Of a stretch of 37,259 bases of DNA, positions 8,175 through 15,429 are shown piece by piece. The position numbers were made by a program, and so were the translations under genes. The notes under the pieces were generated by a model. It had not been told where the DNA came from and did not search any database. It saw only the letters and a program-made list of their open reading frames with translations. The stretch comes from Ruminococcaceae bacterium UBA6364 (GTDB lineage Bacteria > Bacillota > Clostridia > Oscillospirales > Acutalibacteraceae): the NCBI GenBank assembly GCA_002440045.1, contig DJRI01000078.1:1556-38814 (forward strand). The letters are read 5' to 3'. How positions within the stretch are numbered: the stretch's first letter is position 1; each line of letters starts with the position of its first letter.

Positions 8175-8573
8175 ATGAGGAGTTCAAAACAGCGTGATGC
8201 GATTCTTAATGTTTTAAAAGAATCTTATGACCACCCAACGGCAGATGTAATACACGAGCGCGTTAAGGAAACAATACCTAACATAAGCCTCGGCACAGTC
8301 TACCGCGATTTAAAACAGCTTGAAGAAAGCGGGCTTATAACCGTCGTTGAAAGCTCCGACGCAAAGGTTCATTACGAGGGCCATCTTGAAGAACACCTTC
8401 ATTTTCTTTGCGAGTGCTGCGGCGGAATAACCGATGTTTTTTGCAAGCCGGTTCTTCCCGAAGAGTTTTCGTCTCTTCGCTCGCGCGGGTATATTATTCA
8501 CGCGCAAAAAACGGTTTATTACGGTATTTGCGATAAATGCCGAAATAAAATAGATGAAAAAAATAAGAATTAA
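8175..8573 (+). CDS. perR: PerR-like Fur-family peroxide/metal-responsive repressor
   Basis: A 132-residue Fur-family protein: N-terminal winged helix with [12 protein letters not shown] and [17 protein letters not shown], then the dimerisation domain with [20 protein letters not shown] and GICDKC. The four cysteines of the structural zinc site (CxxC twice) are present, as are counterparts of the PerR regulatory ligands (His in DHPT, HxH, Asp in ITDVF); the counterpart of B. subtilis D85 appears to be Glu or Tyr in KVHYEGH. ATG at 8175 follows GAGAGGTG; the longer open frame starts inside the operator. Directly upstream of rubrerythrin, an arrangement consistent with PerR control of rubrerythrins known in clostridia. 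Fur or Zur activity cannot be fully excluded. Confidence 0.82.
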   Translation: MRSSKQRDAILNVLKESYDHPTADVIHERVKETIPNISLGTVYRDLKQLEESGLITVVESSDAKVHYEGHLEEHLHFLCECCGGITDVFCKPVLPEEFSSLRSRGYIIHAQKTVYYGICDKCRNKIDEKNKN

Positions 8574-8605
8574 AAAAACTGATTATTTTAAGGAGTTGTT
8601 TTATT

Positions 8606-9151
8606 ATGAAAAAATGGATTTGCCCCGTATGCGGTTATGTTCACGAAGGTCCCGAAGCCCCCGAAAAATGCCCCCAGTGCGGCGTTCCCGGCTCAAAGTT
8701 TACAGAAGTTAAAGAAGAGTCCAAAACCTGGGCTGCCGAGCATGTCGTCGGCGTTGCAAAGGGCGTAAGCGAAGAAATTCTTGAAGGTTTAAGAGCAAAC
8801 TTCTCGGGCGAATGCTCAGAAGTCGGTATGTACCTTGCAATGGCAAGGGTAGCCCACAGAGAAGGATATCCCGAAATCGGTCTTTATTGGGAAAAGGCCG
8901 CTTACGAAGAGGCGGAGCACGCCGCAAAGTTTGCAGAGCTTCTCGGTGAGGTTGTTACGGATTCCACAAAGAAAAATCTTGAAATGCGCGTAGAAGCCGA
9001 AAACGGCGCTACTCTCGGCAAATTTGAGCTTGCAAAGCTTGCAAAAGAAGCGGGTCTTGACGCAATCCACGACACCGTTCACGAAATGGCAAGAGACGAA
9101 GCGAGGCACGGAAAAGCCTTTGAAGGATTGCTTAACCGTTATTTCAAGTAA
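8606..9151 (+). CDS. rbr: Reverse rubrerythrin (peroxide reductase)
   Basis: A 181-residue protein with an N-terminal rubredoxin-type iron site ([10 protein letters not shown] ... CPQCG, residues 5-25) and then a ferritin-like di-iron four-helix domain with the Glu/His ligand motifs EAEHAAKF and [12 protein letters not shown]. This order, rubredoxin first, is that of 'reverse' rubrerythrins, which reduce hydrogen peroxide (and indirectly oxygen) in anaerobes using electrons from NADH via rubredoxin-type carriers. AAGGAGTTG precedes the ATG. Thirty-two bases separate it from the PerR-like gene, so the two are likely one operon under the 8132-8154 operator. Its terminator forms the left boundary of the integrated element. 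Confidence 0.93.
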   Translation: MKKWICPVCGYVHEGPEAPEKCPQCGVPGSKFTEVKEESKTWAAEHVVGVAKGVSEEILEGLRANFSGECSEVGMYLAMARVAHREGYPEIGLYWEKAAYEEAEHAAKFAELLGEVVTDSTKKNLEMRVEAENGATLGKFELAKLAKEAGLDAIHDTVHEMARDEARHGKAFEGLLNRYFK

Positions 9152-9217
9152 TCCCACATACCGAAAACCCTTATAAATAGCGGATTTGCGGTATTTTTCA
9201 AAAAATCAAGCAAAAAG

Positions 9218-9248
9218 AGATATGCGGTTTTTCCGCATATCTTTTTTT
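9218..9248 (+). terminator. Rubrerythrin terminator, overlapping attL
   Basis: Ten-base stem AGATATGCGG (9218-9227) with CCGCATATCT (9233-9242), TTTTT loop, seven-T tail. The right arm and the tail are inside the 38-bp direct repeat of the mobile element. Confidence 0.9.
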
Positions 9249-9273
9249 CGATTTTGTGCAAACTTTGTGCTAA
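9236..9273 (+). repeat. attL direct repeat (38 bp)
   Basis: Starts CATATCTTTTTTTCG and ends GTGCAAACTTTGTGCTAA. Matches 16367-16404 except for T at 9255 versus A at 16386. The left part is the 3' arm and T tail of the rubrerythrin terminator. Confidence 0.88.
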
Positions 9274-9317
9274 CCAGTCTTGCAAACCTCTTGCATTGTG
9301 CTAACACTTTGTGCTAT
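9264..9317 (+). repeat. Possible integrase arm-type repeats
   Basis: Three near-identical decamers: TTTGTGCTAA (9264-9273), ATTGTGCTAA (9295-9304) and TTTGTGCTAT (9308-9317). Only the first belongs to the att repeat. They overlap the integrase promoter, so integrase binding could also repress its own gene (inference). Confidence 0.45.
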
Positions 9318-9320
9318 AAT
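9291..9320 (+). promoter_or_regulatory. Integrase promoter
   Basis: TTGCAT (9291-9296), 18-base spacer, TATAAT (9315-9320), then AAGGAGAG before the ATG at 9355. Confidence 0.7.
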
Positions 9321-9354
9321 ATCATAAACATAGACAACACAAGGAGAGATTATT

Positions 9355-10869
9355 ATGAGCAAGCAGAGCAAAGATACACCCAATACCCCTAAAAGCGATT
9401 TTAAGGGGGCTACAAGCGATTTTGAGGGCATATTAGAGGAAATACCCACAAATCCCCAAAATGTCATATATGACCCCCTGGACGGCACAGAGACGGTTAT
9501 ATACCCCATAAGCAAACCAACAACCGAAGAAATACCCACAACAGAAGAACCGAAGCACTACGACCTAAAACGGAACGGGAAAGAACTTTATAAAACCGAT
9601 ATTCCTTATGTCTATAGACTGGCGGACGGAACGGGTTTTGTCTGCCGTATCTATTGCAAGAGGCCGAAAGTAGATACTTTCGTAATGACCGACCCGGAAA
9701 CACGGGGCAAGGGAAAACGAAGCAAACCATTTGCAACGAAAAAGGCAGCTGCAGAGTATCTTTTCAAGCAAAAAGAGATTATCATAAATGACAGCACATA
9801 CAAAAACCGAAACATTACCTACGGCGAGGTATGGGAAATGTTTCTATCTTCACCGCACGGAAGAGCAAACGAAACGATACGGCGGTATAATTCCATATAC
9901 GAACACCACATGAAAAAGGATTTCGGCGAAAGGGCGATTAATTCCATACCGACCGCCGACTATAACGAGTTTTTCGTCAAGATGTATCATGTGGGCGATG
10001 GGAACGGGAAAAAGTTAAACGGCTACTCTTTTCAGTATGTAGAAAGTATCTTAAAGTTTGTTTTCTTGGTGGTTAATTATGCCTACCAGAAGCACATAAT
10101 CACAACCGACAACTTCATGCGATTTAAGGAAGAACTTAAAATGCCGGGCAAGAAGAAAGCAAGCGACAAAAAGAAGATAAGAGTATTGACAACCAAGCAG
10201 ATTATAGAAATAAAAGAACTTCTTAAATATACCGATTTCTACATACCGTTTTTGATTTCACTAACCGGGGGACTAAGACCAGCCGAGACATTCGCCCTTT
10301 GCTTTGATGATATTGATTATGATAACTGCACCGTATCCGTCAATAAGCAGATAGTAGAGGAAACCACGGGAAAGCGGATTATAAAGCAACCTAAGACGGA
10401 GAAAAGCACCCGTATAGTAGAACTACCCCCCGAAACAATTAAAGCGATACAGGCGAAGCAGAGGGCATTATATGATGCGAGAGAGGTAAACCCCCTACTC
10501 TTTGAACAGAACGAGAGCCGTTTTATTGACGGGCGGAACTACACGGAGACAGTCATAGACCAGCCCGACTTCATAAACATAGACAACAGAGGGCGATTTG
10601 TTAATCCGCACTCATTCTCATATTACAAGAAAATCATAAAACGGGACATTTGCCCCAACCTACCCGACACGGAAGACTTCAGTTTTTACACATTCCGCAA
10701 AACTCATCTTTCACTGATGGCAGCGAACAACTGCCCGATAGGCGAGTTAATGAAACGGGCAGGACACGGCAAGATAGACACCCTTTATGAGTATTACTAC
10801 AACACGACAGCAGCAAGCCACAAGGCACTTGAAAAGGCACTTGACAATGCAACCTCAATTCTCTTTTAA
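9355..10869 (+). CDS. Tyrosine recombinase (element integrase)
   Basis: A 504-residue integrase. Residues 1-65 are polar and low-complexity. An arm-binding-like region with GTGFVCRIYCKRP follows, then a SAM-like core-binding domain (about 140-260) and the catalytic domain (about 275-500). Box I Arg is R308 (LTGGLRPAE), box II is FYTFRKTH with R448, and the end is GHGKIDTLYEYYYN with H471 and the nucleophile probably Y480. The usual His three residues before R448 is Tyr445. It would join attP to a site just after the rubrerythrin terminator. A strong AAGGAGAG site and the adjacent attL support the start and the role. Confidence 0.92.
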   Translation: MSKQSKDTPNTPKSDFKGATSDFEGILEEIPTNPQNVIYDPLDGTETVIYPISKPTTEEIPTTEEPKHYDLKRNGKELYKTDIPYVYRLADGTGFVCRIYCKRPKVDTFVMTDPETRGKGKRSKPFATKKAAAEYLFKQKEIIINDSTYKNRNITYGEVWEMFLSSPHGRANETIRRYNSIYEHHMKKDFGERAINSIPTADYNEFFVKMYHVGDGNGKKLNGYSFQYVESILKFVFLVVNYAYQKHIITTDNFMRFKEELKMPGKKKASDKKKIRVLTTKQIIEIKELLKYTDFYIPFLISLTGGLRPAETFALCFDDIDYDNCTVSVNKQIVEETTGKRIIKQPKTEKSTRIVELPPETIKAIQAKQRALYDAREVNPLLFEQNESRFIDGRNYTETVIDQPDFINIDNRGRFVNPHSFSYYKKIIKRDICPNLPDTEDFSFYTFRKTHLSLMAANNCPIGELMKRAGHGKIDTLYEYYYNTTAASHKALEKALDNATSILF

Positions 10870-10879
10870 GAGACAAAAA

Positions 10880-10908
10880 AGAAAGCACGGCGAGAAACCG
10901 TGCTTTCT
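10880..10908. terminator. Bidirectional terminator
   Basis: Stem AGAAAGCACGG (10880-10890) with CCGTGCTTTCT (10898-10908), flanked by A and T runs so it can work in both directions. Separates the integrase from the convergent relaxase gene. The AAAGCACGG/CCGTGCTTT arms are reused at 14932-14957. Confidence 0.85.
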
Positions 10909-10924
10909 TTTTTCTTATAAACTT

Positions 10925-10976
10925 CCACATAACTTTTTTAGAACAAAATAGTTATGTGGTAATTTTGTAAAATTAC
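10925..10976. repeat. Two inverted repeats in the int-relaxase gap
   Basis: CCACATAAC (10925-10933) pairs with GTTATGTGG (10951-10959). Next to it GTAATTTT (10959-10966) and AAAATTAC (10969-10976) form an eight-base palindrome around GT. AT-rich TTATAAAATTATAA-like words continue to the relaxase stop codon. Confidence 0.6.
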
Positions 10977-11036
10977 ACTTTTCACATCTTATAAAATTAT
11001 AAAAATCTAAGATTACAAAATTATAAGATTACAACT

Positions 11037-11840
11037 TTATGAAAGAGAGTTAAAGAGGTCATCCCCTAATTCTTTTGGTTTTGCCGTGCTTTCCGGGACG
11101 TCTGCAAAGAGATTATCTATCTCTTTCTTATTTGCGGTCAGTTTCTCATCTATCACTTTCTCGGTCTGTGCTAACTCTTTTGCTTTGTTTTGTATTCTCA
11201 CGGCATCCTCTTTCAACATCTCTATATTCTGCTCTATCTGCTTATTTGCCTTTTGTAAGTATTCCGTGCTTTTAATGTGCTTTGCCTTTGTCTGCTCTTT
11301 TGATACACCCCTTATAAGCCCGTAAGGTTTCATTGCTTCCGCATAAGTGGTCTGGTAGCCCTCTAACATCTTCTTTTTTGCGAAAAAATGAGTGCCGTTA
11401 AACATTCCTTTTTCGTCTGTCGTTAAAACAAAAGCATGAATATGAGGTGTGGTTTCGTCCATGTGCAAGTCCCATCTAAACAACTCTGCCCCCTTACTGC
11501 CGAACTCTTTTTCAATCCATTGAAGATTTGATTTAATCCATTCGTCTTTTTGCTTCATGATGTTTTCCGTCTGTTCCGGCGAAAAGGTTAAGACAAACTC
11601 TGCAACAACAACACGGTTCTTAGCGGTAGTTTTCCCGGTCCTCTGCTTAATCTCTGCTATCTTGTCATTGACAATTTGCAGAGTGGTTTTACCCGGATAT
11701 TTGCGAAAAGTCATATTCTCATTCTGTCTGTCTGCATTCTTACGACCGCTAAGATGTTCTCTGTTATTGTTATGTCTATCTATCTTCGGGCAGCCGTTCT
11801 TCTGGTATTTTTGAAATCTCATAACACAAAAATTATTCAT
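11037..11840 (-). CDS. MobV (Mob/Pre) family relaxase
   Basis: A 267-residue relaxase. The N-terminus MNNFCVMRFQKYQKNGCPKI and the HNNNRE motif (H23) match motif I of MobV proteins such as pMV158 MobM; motif III is HMDETTPHIH (H126, D128, E129, H133, H135), the metal-binding site. The C-terminus (about 190-250) is coiled-coil-like. The protein nicks oriT and starts transfer of one strand, using the transfer machinery of a co-resident conjugative element. AGGAGGG lies six bases before the ATG at 11840. It is shorter than plasmid MobM, lacking much of the C-terminal region. Directly upstream lies a 38-bp palindrome and the presumed oriT. Confidence 0.9.
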   Translation of the reverse strand: MNNFCVMRFQKYQKNGCPKIDRHNNNREHLSGRKNADRQNENMTFRKYPGKTTLQIVNDKIAEIKQRTGKTTAKNRVVVAEFVLTFSPEQTENIMKQKDEWIKSNLQWIEKEFGSKGAELFRWDLHMDETTPHIHAFVLTTDEKGMFNGTHFFAKKKMLEGYQTTYAEAMKPYGLIRGVSKEQTKAKHIKSTEYLQKANKQIEQNIEMLKEDAVRIQNKAKELAQTEKVIDEKLTANKKEIDNLFADVPESTAKPKELGDDLFNSLS

Positions 11841-11871
11841 GTCAAGCCCTCCTGTTTTTTGTTTTATTCGA

Positions 11872-11909
11872 TTGTAATTTTATAATTTTGTAAAATTATA
11901 AAATTACAA
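11872..11909. promoter_or_regulatory. 38-bp palindrome upstream of the relaxase gene
   Basis: Eighteen-base perfect arms (TTGTAATTTTATAATTTT at 11872-11889 and its complement at 11892-11909) around a GT centre. It lies 31 bases before the relaxase start codon. Either an operator for a dimeric or tetrameric regulator or part of oriT. Confidence 0.6.
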
Positions 11910-12389
11910 ACTCAACGGATAAGGGCAAAAATGAGAAGTGATTTTGCCCTTTCCGTTTCGGCAATCCTCAACGATAAAAAACCTCTTTGTAAGTGCAAGA
12001 AGTTTTTTACCGTTTCGGAAATGTCCTTAAAAAAATTATGAAAGATATGTTATGCTTTCAAATGTTTTTTTAAGAACATTGACTTACTACGGGTTCTAAC
12101 GAACCCAGTAAGGCAGGGCTTCGCCCTACAACCCACAGGGGGCAAGCCCCTTGACCCCCTTTCCCACAAAAAACAAAGTCATTATTTTGTGTGTGCAAAA
12201 AAGATATGTGGAAAAAATATCTTAGCATTTTTTTCGTCATTCTTTTGATTGTAAAATTATAATCTTATAAAATTATAATTTTATCATTTGTATGAAAAAC
12301 ATATCTTTCATACTTATTATGTAAAACAAAAAGAGGCACACAAAAAATAAAAAAGACCCATAAAGACCTCATGGGCAAGGAGAGATTTT
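11910..12389. other. Gene-free hairpin-rich region, presumed oriT
   Basis: No gene is supported here. Structures seen: a bulged hairpin at 12083-12112 (CTTACT/AGTAAG outside GGGTTC/GAACCC), AGGGC-TTC-GCCCT at 12115-12127, GGGGC-AA-GCCCC at 12139-12150, AAGATAT/ATATCTT at 12201-12223, and an 18-bp perfect palindrome at 12267-12284. The set is enclosed by a 15-base inverted repeat (12037-12051 and 12298-12312). Position upstream of a MobV relaxase and the GC hairpins in an AT-rich setting suggest oriT. The nic site was not identified. Confidence 0.5.
12037..12312. repeat. 15-base inverted repeat enclosing the hairpin cluster
   Basis: ATGAAAGATATGTT with one extra T at 12037-12051 pairs with AACATATCTTTCAT plus A at 12298-12312, 246 bases apart. 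Confidence 0.6.
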
Positions 12390-13358
12390 ATGACGATTGA
12401 AGAACAGATGTATGATGAGATAATGCACAAAATGCCGCACCGTATAGCCGAACTGGTAAAGACGATTGACACGATACACAAAATGCTTGAAGCCAAGGGA
12501 TACGGAAAACTAAATGATAACCTCGACCAACTGAAAAAGGCACTTGAACAAATGGAACATGAATATAGCGACATCTACGGTTCAATTTATGTAAATAACG
12601 ACTTTGAAGCACTCTTACCCGAAACGACCGAAGCGATGAAAGACTGGTTAAAAAATGATGTTATTGATTACCCGAATACTTCCGTCGGCAGTATGCAAGG
12701 TATGTTAAATTACAACGACCGTATAACCGACAAAAACCAACTAACGACATTCAATGACTATGATTTAATTTCTTTTAGAGATAACGAATTTAAGGAATGC
12801 AAATGGTTAGATGGTTTTGAACAGAGCGAAGAGTTCAAGACACTTTGCGAATACTACTATAACGAAGAATACGACACAAAAGAAAGCGGCACCTTTGAGG
12901 ACAACTACATAAAAGAAAACGGCGATTTTGATTTTTACAAGTTTGAAAGTGAAACCAATTTTACAGAAGATATAGCCAACCCATATTTTGAACAGATGAT
13001 AAACGACCCGGACATCAGCGAAAAGATAGAGCAGACCAACGAAAAAATATATAATGCTTTTGACGAGAGAATGAAAGCACAAACCCAAGAGCAAGATATA
13101 GACACTTTCATTAAAAGTTATGATGACATCCAAGCAACCATTCTTTATACGAACGGGGACGGAAACCATATTAACGAAATTAAATGTATCAGCGACGGGA
13201 AACTGCTAACACTTGACGTCAGCAAGATGAACCTTGCAAACGACACACCCCCGGAAAAGATAGAACAGATAGCAAAAAACATTATCGCTTCAACAAAAGC
13301 AAAAGACCCCATTATTAAACCCGAACCGATAAAACAAAACAACGATTTTGAAAGATAA
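12390..13358 (+). CDS. Unknown acidic IME protein
   Basis: A 322-residue, strongly acidic protein of unknown function, rich in Asp, Glu, Asn and Tyr, with no signal peptide, membrane segment or recognised motif. The first 80 residues look helical and may form a coiled coil (HRIAELVKTIDTIHKMLEAK; LDQLKKALEQMEHEY). The C-terminus ends in a charged, Pro-containing tail. AAGGAGAG lies just before the ATG, the same site style as the integrase gene. It is the first gene of a four-gene, same-strand cargo operon and starts directly after the presumed oriT, a place where mobilization accessory or anti-defence genes are often found. I do not assign a function. Confidence 0.75.
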   Translation: MTIEEQMYDEIMHKMPHRIAELVKTIDTIHKMLEAKGYGKLNDNLDQLKKALEQMEHEYSDIYGSIYVNNDFEALLPETTEAMKDWLKNDVIDYPNTSVGSMQGMLNYNDRITDKNQLTTFNDYDLISFRDNEFKECKWLDGFEQSEEFKTLCEYYYNEEYDTKESGTFEDNYIKENGDFDFYKFESETNFTEDIANPYFEQMINDPDISEKIEQTNEKIYNAFDERMKAQTQEQDIDTFIKSYDDIQATILYTNGDGNHINEIKCISDGKLLTLDVSKMNLANDTPPEKIEQIAKNIIASTKAKDPIIKPEPIKQNNDFER

Positions 13359-13384
13359 AAAATAAAACAAGGAGATTAAAGCAT

Positions 13385-13630
13385 ATGGAAAGAATAACAT
13401 TTTTATTGACAGCTCAAGAGAAAAGAAATCTAAAAATAAAAGCCCTCGAAAAGGACACAACCCTTTCAGGACTTTTAAGACAAGCACTGGAATTAACCCC
13501 ACAGACAAAACAAACCACACAGGACAGAATAAACGAGATAAACGACATCTTAGCAAAAAACGGAATGAACATGACAGCCGACGAAAGAAAAGCCTTGAAG
13601 ATTGAGAGAGAACAACTAAAAGCCCTTTGA
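13385..13630 (+). CDS. Small ribbon-helix-helix-like protein
   Basis: An 81-residue protein. The N-terminus MERITFLLTAQEKRNLKIKA followed by LEKDTTLSGLLRQALEL fits a ribbon-helix-helix (Arc/CopG/MobC-like) DNA-binding fold: a beta strand, then two helices with a hydrophobic repeat. The C-terminal half is helical and charged. AAGGAGATT precedes the ATG, and 26 bases separate it from the upstream gene. Likely roles are a relaxosome accessory (MobC-like) that binds oriT or a repressor of the element's operons. It is a good candidate for binding the AT-rich palindromes found around it. Family call is from pattern only. Confidence 0.65.
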   Translation: MERITFLLTAQEKRNLKIKALEKDTTLSGLLRQALELTPQTKQTTQDRINEINDILAKNGMNMTADERKALKIEREQLKAL

Positions 13631-13669
13631 TTATAAAATTATAAAATGCTAAAGGGGGAAAATTACAAA
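13631..13669 (+). repeat. AT-rich TTATAAAATTATAA-like site
   Basis: The gap between the ribbon-helix-helix gene and the next gene holds the same ATTATAAAATTATAAAA word family as the gaps at 10940-11036, 11872-11909 and 12267-12284. Confidence 0.5.
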
Positions 13670-13963
13670 ATGATAAAATTAACAAATGAGCAGATTATAA
13701 AGCAACTGCAAGAAGAGAACGAAGACTTGAGAGAACAAAAAGAACAACTACGAAACAGTATCAAAATATTATTTTGGGACTACGAAGAGGAAACACAAAA
13801 ACTAAAAGACCGTATCGAACTTCTGGAAAACACGCTTGATGATAATTACATACTCATTGAAATCTTGCAGAGCCAGATTGACCGATACGAACGAAAACTA
13901 AATCTTAAAAAAATAATTTATTTAGACAAAGGAGATAAAAAGATATGGACAGAAACACATTAA
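13670..13963 (+). CDS. Unknown coiled-coil protein
   Basis: A 97-residue protein, mostly one predicted coiled coil (KQLQEENEDLREQKEQLRNS, then QKLKDRIELLENTLDD and a Lys/Arg-rich end). The start at 13670 follows AAGGGGG; the upstream in-frame ATG at 13646 lies in the AT-rich site without a ribosome site. No membrane segment or catalytic motif. Its end overlaps the start of the surface protein gene by 19 bases, so the two are likely translationally coupled. Possible scaffold or assembly partner for the neighbouring membrane protein, but that is a guess. Confidence 0.65.
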   Translation: MIKLTNEQIIKQLQEENEDLREQKEQLRNSIKILFWDYEEETQKLKDRIELLENTLDDNYILIEILQSQIDRYERKLNLKKIIYLDKGDKKIWTETH

Positions 13964-14919
13964 GCCATTATGGATGGATTGTAATAGTAATAATTATATT
14001 ATCTTGCATGATAATCATGAGCACACCTCTTGGGAAGTTTTGGGCGAGAGGTTTTGAAGCGACATGGGCAGGTTTCGGACAGACAAGCAATAATGCAATG
14101 GACGTCATAAAACCGAACCCCGACACAAACCCGGACACACCGGACCCGACACCGACACCAGATGAACCAGACCCAACACCAGACCCGGACACACCACCAG
14201 AGGACGGCGAAATATACATGGACAACGATTATATTTACACATATCATGCAGAAACAAGTTATACATATGACGGATGGCACGTCCAATGTATCAACAATAC
14301 CAAAACAGAGTATAGCCCAATTCTTACAGAAATTAAGGGCAAGCCGATAGTAGATATGAGAGAAACATTCACCGGTTGCAATGATATGATTAAATCACCG
14401 ACAATTCCAGACACCGTAAAGACAATGACAAGAACATATAATAACTGCACTTCTCTTAAAACATACCCCATAATACCTGATACCGTGGAAAAAATGATAT
14501 ATACCTTTGAGGGATGCACATCCTTAACAAGTGCCACAATGCCACGAAATGTAAAATGCTTTAACGGCACTTTCAAGGACTGCACATCTCTTAAAACCAT
14601 TTACCCGGACGGAGGTTCAAGTGCAGAACAAATGAACAACACCTTTGAAAACTGCACATCTTTGAAAGACCTAAACGGTTTCGCCATTCCAGAAACAGTA
14701 ATAGGACTGAACAGCACATTTAAGAACTGCACATCACTAACAGGTAGAATAACGATTAATGCAAACCCGACAATAGAAGCAGGACTAAACCAAACTAGTT
14801 GGTTTACCGATATTTTCAAAGGAACAACACAATCAATATACTTGACAGGAAATAATAAAAACAACTACTTAACCAACATGGCAAAGACAAGCAGCAACGG
14901 AAACATCCATGTTATGTAA
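13945..14919 (+). CDS. Membrane-anchored BspA-type leucine-rich-repeat surface protein
   Basis: A 324-residue protein. Residues about 10-28 (WIVIVIIILSCMIIMS) form a single N-terminal membrane anchor without an obvious cleavage site. A Pro/Asp-rich spacer of about 40 residues follows (DPTPTPDEPDPTPDPDTP), suited to crossing the cell wall. From about residue 125 on there are five or more repeats of the form TF-x-x-C-TSL-x-x-x-x-IPDTV, typical of BspA/LRR_5 proteins, with a Cys in nearly every repeat. BspA-like proteins are known for adhesion. AAAGGAG precedes the ATG. Last gene of the IME cargo operon, followed by a terminator. Its presence on a mobilizable element suggests cargo that changes the recipient's surface, or a mating-contact role (inference). 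Confidence 0.8.
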   Translation: MDRNTLSHYGWIVIVIIILSCMIIMSTPLGKFWARGFEATWAGFGQTSNNAMDVIKPNPDTNPDTPDPTPTPDEPDPTPDPDTPPEDGEIYMDNDYIYTYHAETSYTYDGWHVQCINNTKTEYSPILTEIKGKPIVDMRETFTGCNDMIKSPTIPDTVKTMTRTYNNCTSLKTYPIIPDTVEKMIYTFEGCTSLTSATMPRNVKCFNGTFKDCTSLKTIYPDGGSSAEQMNNTFENCTSLKDLNGFAIPETVIGLNSTFKNCTSLTGRITINANPTIEAGLNQTSWFTDIFKGTTQSIYLTGNNKNNYLTNMAKTSSNGNIHVM

Positions 14920-14931
14920 TCAATAAAGCAA

Positions 14932-14960
14932 AAAGCACGGTCTAAAAACCGTGCTTTCTT
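14932..14960. terminator. Bidirectional terminator
   Basis: AAAGCACGGT (14932-14941) pairs with ACCGTGCTTT (14948-14957), T tail on the plus side. Same arms as the hairpin at 10880-10908. Confidence 0.85.
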
Positions 14961-15163
14961 TTATGCCCCGAAAAGTCATATTTATATTGTCCATCCAAGC
15001 AATAAGCCCCCTTAACAACATCTAAATTCTTTTTTTCTGGGACGGGGACTTCATGAGACGGTTTCTTATCTTCCGCCTTGTCTTTTGCTTGCCCATCTTT
15101 TATATCTCTCTTAAAGAAATAACCGCCTTGCAAGCGCAAGGCGGTTATTTTCTTATCGTCCAT
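14942..15163 (-). pseudogene. Possible duplicated tail or small gene with a repeat of the upstream gene's module
   Basis: An open frame of 73 codons starts where the 15153-15797 gene stops, in another frame. It contains KPSHEVPVPEKKNLDVVKGA, almost the same as KPSHEVPVPEKKNLGVNKGA in the upstream gene. No good ribosome site is seen and a strong hairpin (15118-15149) falls in its first codons. It may be a decayed partial duplicate or a translationally coupled small protein. Which one is open. Confidence 0.35.
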
Positions 15164-15429
15164 AAAATGACTTCATATACCCATTAACAACATTATAGGC
15201 GGTAATCTCTCTGCTTATATTCGACACCTTAACGGACTTAAAGAACTCGCCGCTTTTGTAATCTGCTAATAAGTCCTCATCTTCTCGCCAGTTATAGTTA
15301 TTCATTATCTCGTCAATCAATAATGCTTCTTCCTCTTCCGTCTCACAATCTGAACCGTGCAACCAATAAGCCCCCTTATTGACCCCTAAATTCTTTTTTT
15401 CTGGGACGGGAACTTCATGGGACGGTTTC
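15001..15429. repeat. 65-bp imperfect direct repeat
   Basis: 15001-15065 and 15365-15429 match except for about seven positions. Both include CTAAATTCTTTTTTTCTGGG. On the minus strand they encode the shared SHEVPVPEKKNL module. Confidence 0.8.
15118..15149 (-). terminator. Terminator-like hairpin after the unknown minus-strand gene
   Basis: Thirteen-base perfect stem (15118-15130 with 15137-15149) with a six-base loop, just past the stop codon of the 15153-15797 gene. The T tail on the minus strand is short (TCTTT). Confidence 0.6.

Noticed and set aside
9236..9273. att site inside a tRNA gene
   Set aside because: No tRNA-like cloverleaf or CCA end; the site is the terminator region of rubrerythrin.
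14001..14286. Ser/Gly/Val-rich open frames on the minus strand
   Set aside because: Antisense shadow of the Pro/Asp-rich spacer of the surface protein; no ribosome site.
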